The position numbers and the translations under genes were made by a program. Positions 61,771-64,000 of a stretch of 64,000 bases of DNA are shown here, piece by piece (the stretch's first letter is position 1; every line of letters begins with the position of its first letter). The DNA lies in contig CAUYUJ010021049.1 in the NCBI GenBank assembly GCA_963575745.1, positions 44,907-108,906 on the forward strand. Direction: 5' to 3'. The notes beneath the pieces are model-generated. The model saw only the letters and a list, made by a program, of their open reading frames with translations. It made no database searches and had not been told where the DNA came from. The DNA comes from Prorocentrum cordatum (lineage: Eukaryota; Sar; Dinophyceae; Prorocentrales; Prorocentraceae).

Positions 61771-62040
61771 AGCATTCGGTGCAGCTTCGCTGCTTCTGCA
61801 TGCCTCTCGGCTCTGCCCGCCCTCGTGGCCCTGGGGCCTAGGCGCCCCCGTTGGCCCTGGCGGCCTGCCCTCGGTGAGGCCCGAAGCGGCCCCCCGTGAG
61901 GGTGTGCTGGAGGTTGGCCCGAAGCGGCCCCTCGGGGAGGGCGGCCCGAAGCGGCCCCCTCCTGCTGGCCCTGGAGGCTCCTGGGAGAGAGCCTCGGGCC
62001 CACCTTTTTTCCAGCCTTTAGAGGCCCCGCAGCCCACAGC
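61771..62040. other. no gene seen; CCCGAAGCGGCCCC repeat
   Basis: Contains CCCGAAGCGGCCCC three times (61880-61965). No recognised protein. Confidence 0.6.
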
Positions 62041-62262
62041 CCACACAGGAGCACGGCAGACCACACAGGACACGGCAGACCCCACGGGAGCACGGCAGAC
62101 CACACAGGAGCACGGCAAACCACACAAGAGCACGGCAGACCATACAGGAGCACGCCAGACCACACAGGAGCACGGCAGACCACACGTTCGCACGGCAAAC
62201 TCCACAGGAGCACGGCAGACCCCAAAGGAGCACGGCAGACCACAGGAGCACGGCAGACCGTC
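62041..62262 (+). repeat. GGAGCACGGCAGACC minisatellite, block 3
   Basis: About eleven ~20-base units, including one with CGTTCGCACGGCA, as in block 2 at 60340. Confidence 0.92.
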
Positions 62263-62456
62263 TTCGAGGCCTCTTGGGCCGTCTTGGGGCCCTCTTGGAG
62301 CCATCTTAGCCGTCTTGGAGGCCATCTTGGCCGTCTTGGAAGACATCTTGGGCGTCTTGGAGGCCTCTTGCGCCGTGTTAGGGCCCTCTTGGGACCGTCT
62401 TGGGGACTTCTTGGGCCGTTTCGGGGCCATCTTGAAGGCCTCTTGGGCGATCTTGG
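62263..62456. repeat. degenerate GGGCCTCTTGGG minisatellite, block 3
   Basis: CGTCTTGGAGGCC and GGGCCGTCTTGGGG-type units, same class as the 53.2 and 56.0 kb blocks. Confidence 0.75.
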
Positions 62457-62735
62457 CGGATTCCCCAAAATGGCCATTTCGCTGGAGACATCCTCGAAAA
62501 ATCGAGGTGTTGGAGGCTATCGTTTAAGACGTCTTATGTTAAAAATGGCCGTTTCGCTCGAGACATCCTCAGAAAGTCGGGGTGTTGAAAAATGTCAAAA
62601 ATTTTTGTTGTGCATGAAAAATGAGCGTTTCGCTCGAGACATCCTCGAAAAAATGAGATGCCGACAGAGGTGTTTTACAACCTCTTATGTTAAAAATGAC
62701 GTTTTCGCTAGGGACGTCCTCAGAAAATGAGCAGG
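62457..62735 (+). repeat. GCTCGAGACATCCTC repeat, block 2
   Basis: Near-identical to 58310-58590, starting GGCGGATTCCCCAAAATGGC. Confidence 0.9.
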
Positions 62736-63190
62736 TGGTCTGCCGTGCTCCTGTGTGGAGCACGGCAGACCACGAGCATTTCGCTCGAGACATCCTCCTA
62801 AAATCGAGGTGTTGGAGGCTATCGTTTAAGACGTCTTAGGAACCGAGAGGAGCACGGCAGACCAAGACGAGGAGCACGGCAGACCAGGCACCAAGAGCGC
62901 CCTGAAGACGTCGTTGGCGGATTCCCAAAAATGGCCATTTCGCCCGAGACATCCTCCTAAAATCGAGGTGTTGGAGGCTATCGTTTAAGACGTCTTATGT
63001 TAAAAATGACGGTTTCGCCTGAGACATCCTCAGAAAGTCGGGGTGTTGAAAAATGTCAAGGATTTTTGTTGTGCATGAAAAATGAGCGTTTCGCTCGAGA
63101 CATCCTCGAAAAAATGAGATGCCGACAGAGGTGTTTTACAACCTCTTATGTTAAAAATGACGTTTTCGCTCGGGACGTCCTCAGAAAATG
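62736..63190 (+). repeat. GCTCGAGACATCCTC repeat, block 3, with minisatellite scraps
   Basis: Further units at 62775-62840 and 62905-63190, separated by single GAGCACGGCAGACC motifs (62757, 62850, 62873). Confidence 0.85.
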
Positions 63191-64000
63191 AGCAGGAGCA
63201 CGGCAGGCGGAAAAAAAGGAGCACGGCAGACCACACAGGAGCACGGCAGACTCCACAGGAGCACGGCAGACCACAAAGGGAACACGGCAGACCACACAGG
63301 AGCCCGGCAGACCCCACACGAATACGGCAGACCCCAAAGGAGCACGGCAGACCACACAGGAGCACGGAAGACCACACAAGAGCACGGCAGACCCAACAGG
63401 AACACGGCAGACCCAAAACGAGCACGGCAGAGCCGACAGGAGCACGGCAAACCCCGCAAGAGCACGGCAGACCGCACAGGAGCACGGCAGACCACACAGG
63501 ATCACGGCAAACCCCACAGGAGCACGGCAGTAAGGAGCACGGCAGACCACAGGAGCACGGCAGACCACACAGGAGCACGGCAGACCCCACACGAGCACGG
63601 CAGACCAAAGAGACGACACAAGGAGCACAGCAGATCCCGCAGGAGCACGGCAGACACCACACGAGCACGGCAGATCCCAAATGAGCACGGCAGACACAGA
63701 AGCACTGCAGACCACACAAGAGCACCGCAGACCTCACAGGAGCACGGCAGACCCCACAGGAGCACGGCAGACCCCACAGGAGCACGGCAAACCACAAAGG
63801 AGCACGGCAGACCACAGGAGCACGGCAAACCACACAGGAGCACGGCAGACCACACAGGAGCACGGCAATCCCCACAGGAGCACGGCAGACCGCGCGCAGG
63901 TACAACATAAACGCGCCTTTTGTTGTACCCCGAACGCCGCTGGCGTTTCCCCCACAGGAGCACGGCAGACCACACAAGCTGGCGGGAAACCCCAAATGAG
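63191..64000 (+). repeat. GGAGCACGGCAGACC minisatellite, block 4, to window end
   Basis: About 38 units, near-identical to block 1 at both ends but with roughly 300 extra bases of array inside. The GTACAACA...TGTTGTAC inverted repeat recurs at 63900-63928. The array runs off the window. Confidence 0.92.

Noticed and set aside
1-64000. CRISPR array or phage defence system among the short tandem repeats
   Set aside because: No array has constant direct repeats with unique spacers plus cas genes. The 47-bp spaced repeat has only three units, and the DNA is eukaryotic.

Overview
The window reads as nuclear DNA of a dinoflagellate. The best single piece of evidence is a perfect 22-base copy of the dinoflagellate spliced leader (DinoSL) on the minus strand at 37242-37263. 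Consistent with this are the very high load of microsatellites, minisatellites and satellites, the scarcity of host exons, GC-rich coding DNA, and several mobile-element families typical of large protist genomes. No rRNA, tRNA, CRISPR array or bacterial-style operon was recognised. Every gene I can support except one lies on the minus strand.

Layout. 1-15 kb is mostly simple repeats: ATC arrays, GGA/TCC tracts, a 15-bp GACGAAGGC array and a 2-kb ATC array punctuated by GGGACACC. Among them sit short dispersed repeats and one broken coiled-coil gene (4.9-5.4 kb). 15.8-18.6 kb is an ~82-bp satellite. 18.9-21.6 kb holds two coding blocks of an unrecognised protein, separated by a 73-bp tandem array that is probably intronic. 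21.7-27.7 kb is a patchwork of dispersed repeats.

27.8-38.2 kb is the retrotransposon core. It contains a decayed, 5'-truncated non-LTR element and an apparently intact ~7.0-kb non-LTR element (ORF1, then endonuclease, reverse transcriptase, zinc finger and RNase H). The intact element starts at the DinoSL and is bounded on both sides by GGA tracts. 41.1-43.4 kb is a PP2C-type protein phosphatase gene in at least three exons, with introns loaded with dispersed repeats. 45.07-51.79 kb is a DIRS/Ngaro-like tyrosine-recombinase retroelement with complete A1-B1-A2-B2 split direct repeats. Its order is gag-like, RT, RNase H, tyrosine recombinase, then a C5-methyltransferase-like region, and it is broken by several frameshifts. 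51.8-64 kb returns to microsatellites, degenerate minisatellites and a large GCACGGCAGACC array with a segmental duplication. One plus-strand hypothetical ORF lies at 60.4-61.6 kb.

Seven families of short dispersed repeats recur; I name them F1-F7. F1 is a palindromic family with CCGCGCGGA ends. F2 is ~160 bp, running GGGGCCC to TTCCCCTCC, with nine copies. F3 is a ~155-bp inverted-repeat element, possibly a MITE. F4 is a ~140-bp inverted repeat with GCGAGTAGGCACT arms. F5 is ~110-140 bp and often lies next to F1. F6 and F7 have two copies each.

The window shows host genes as small islands in retroelement and repeat DNA. The leads worth most are the spliced leader at the exact 5' end of a LINE and the methyltransferase-like domain inside an SDR-bounded tyrosine-recombinase element.
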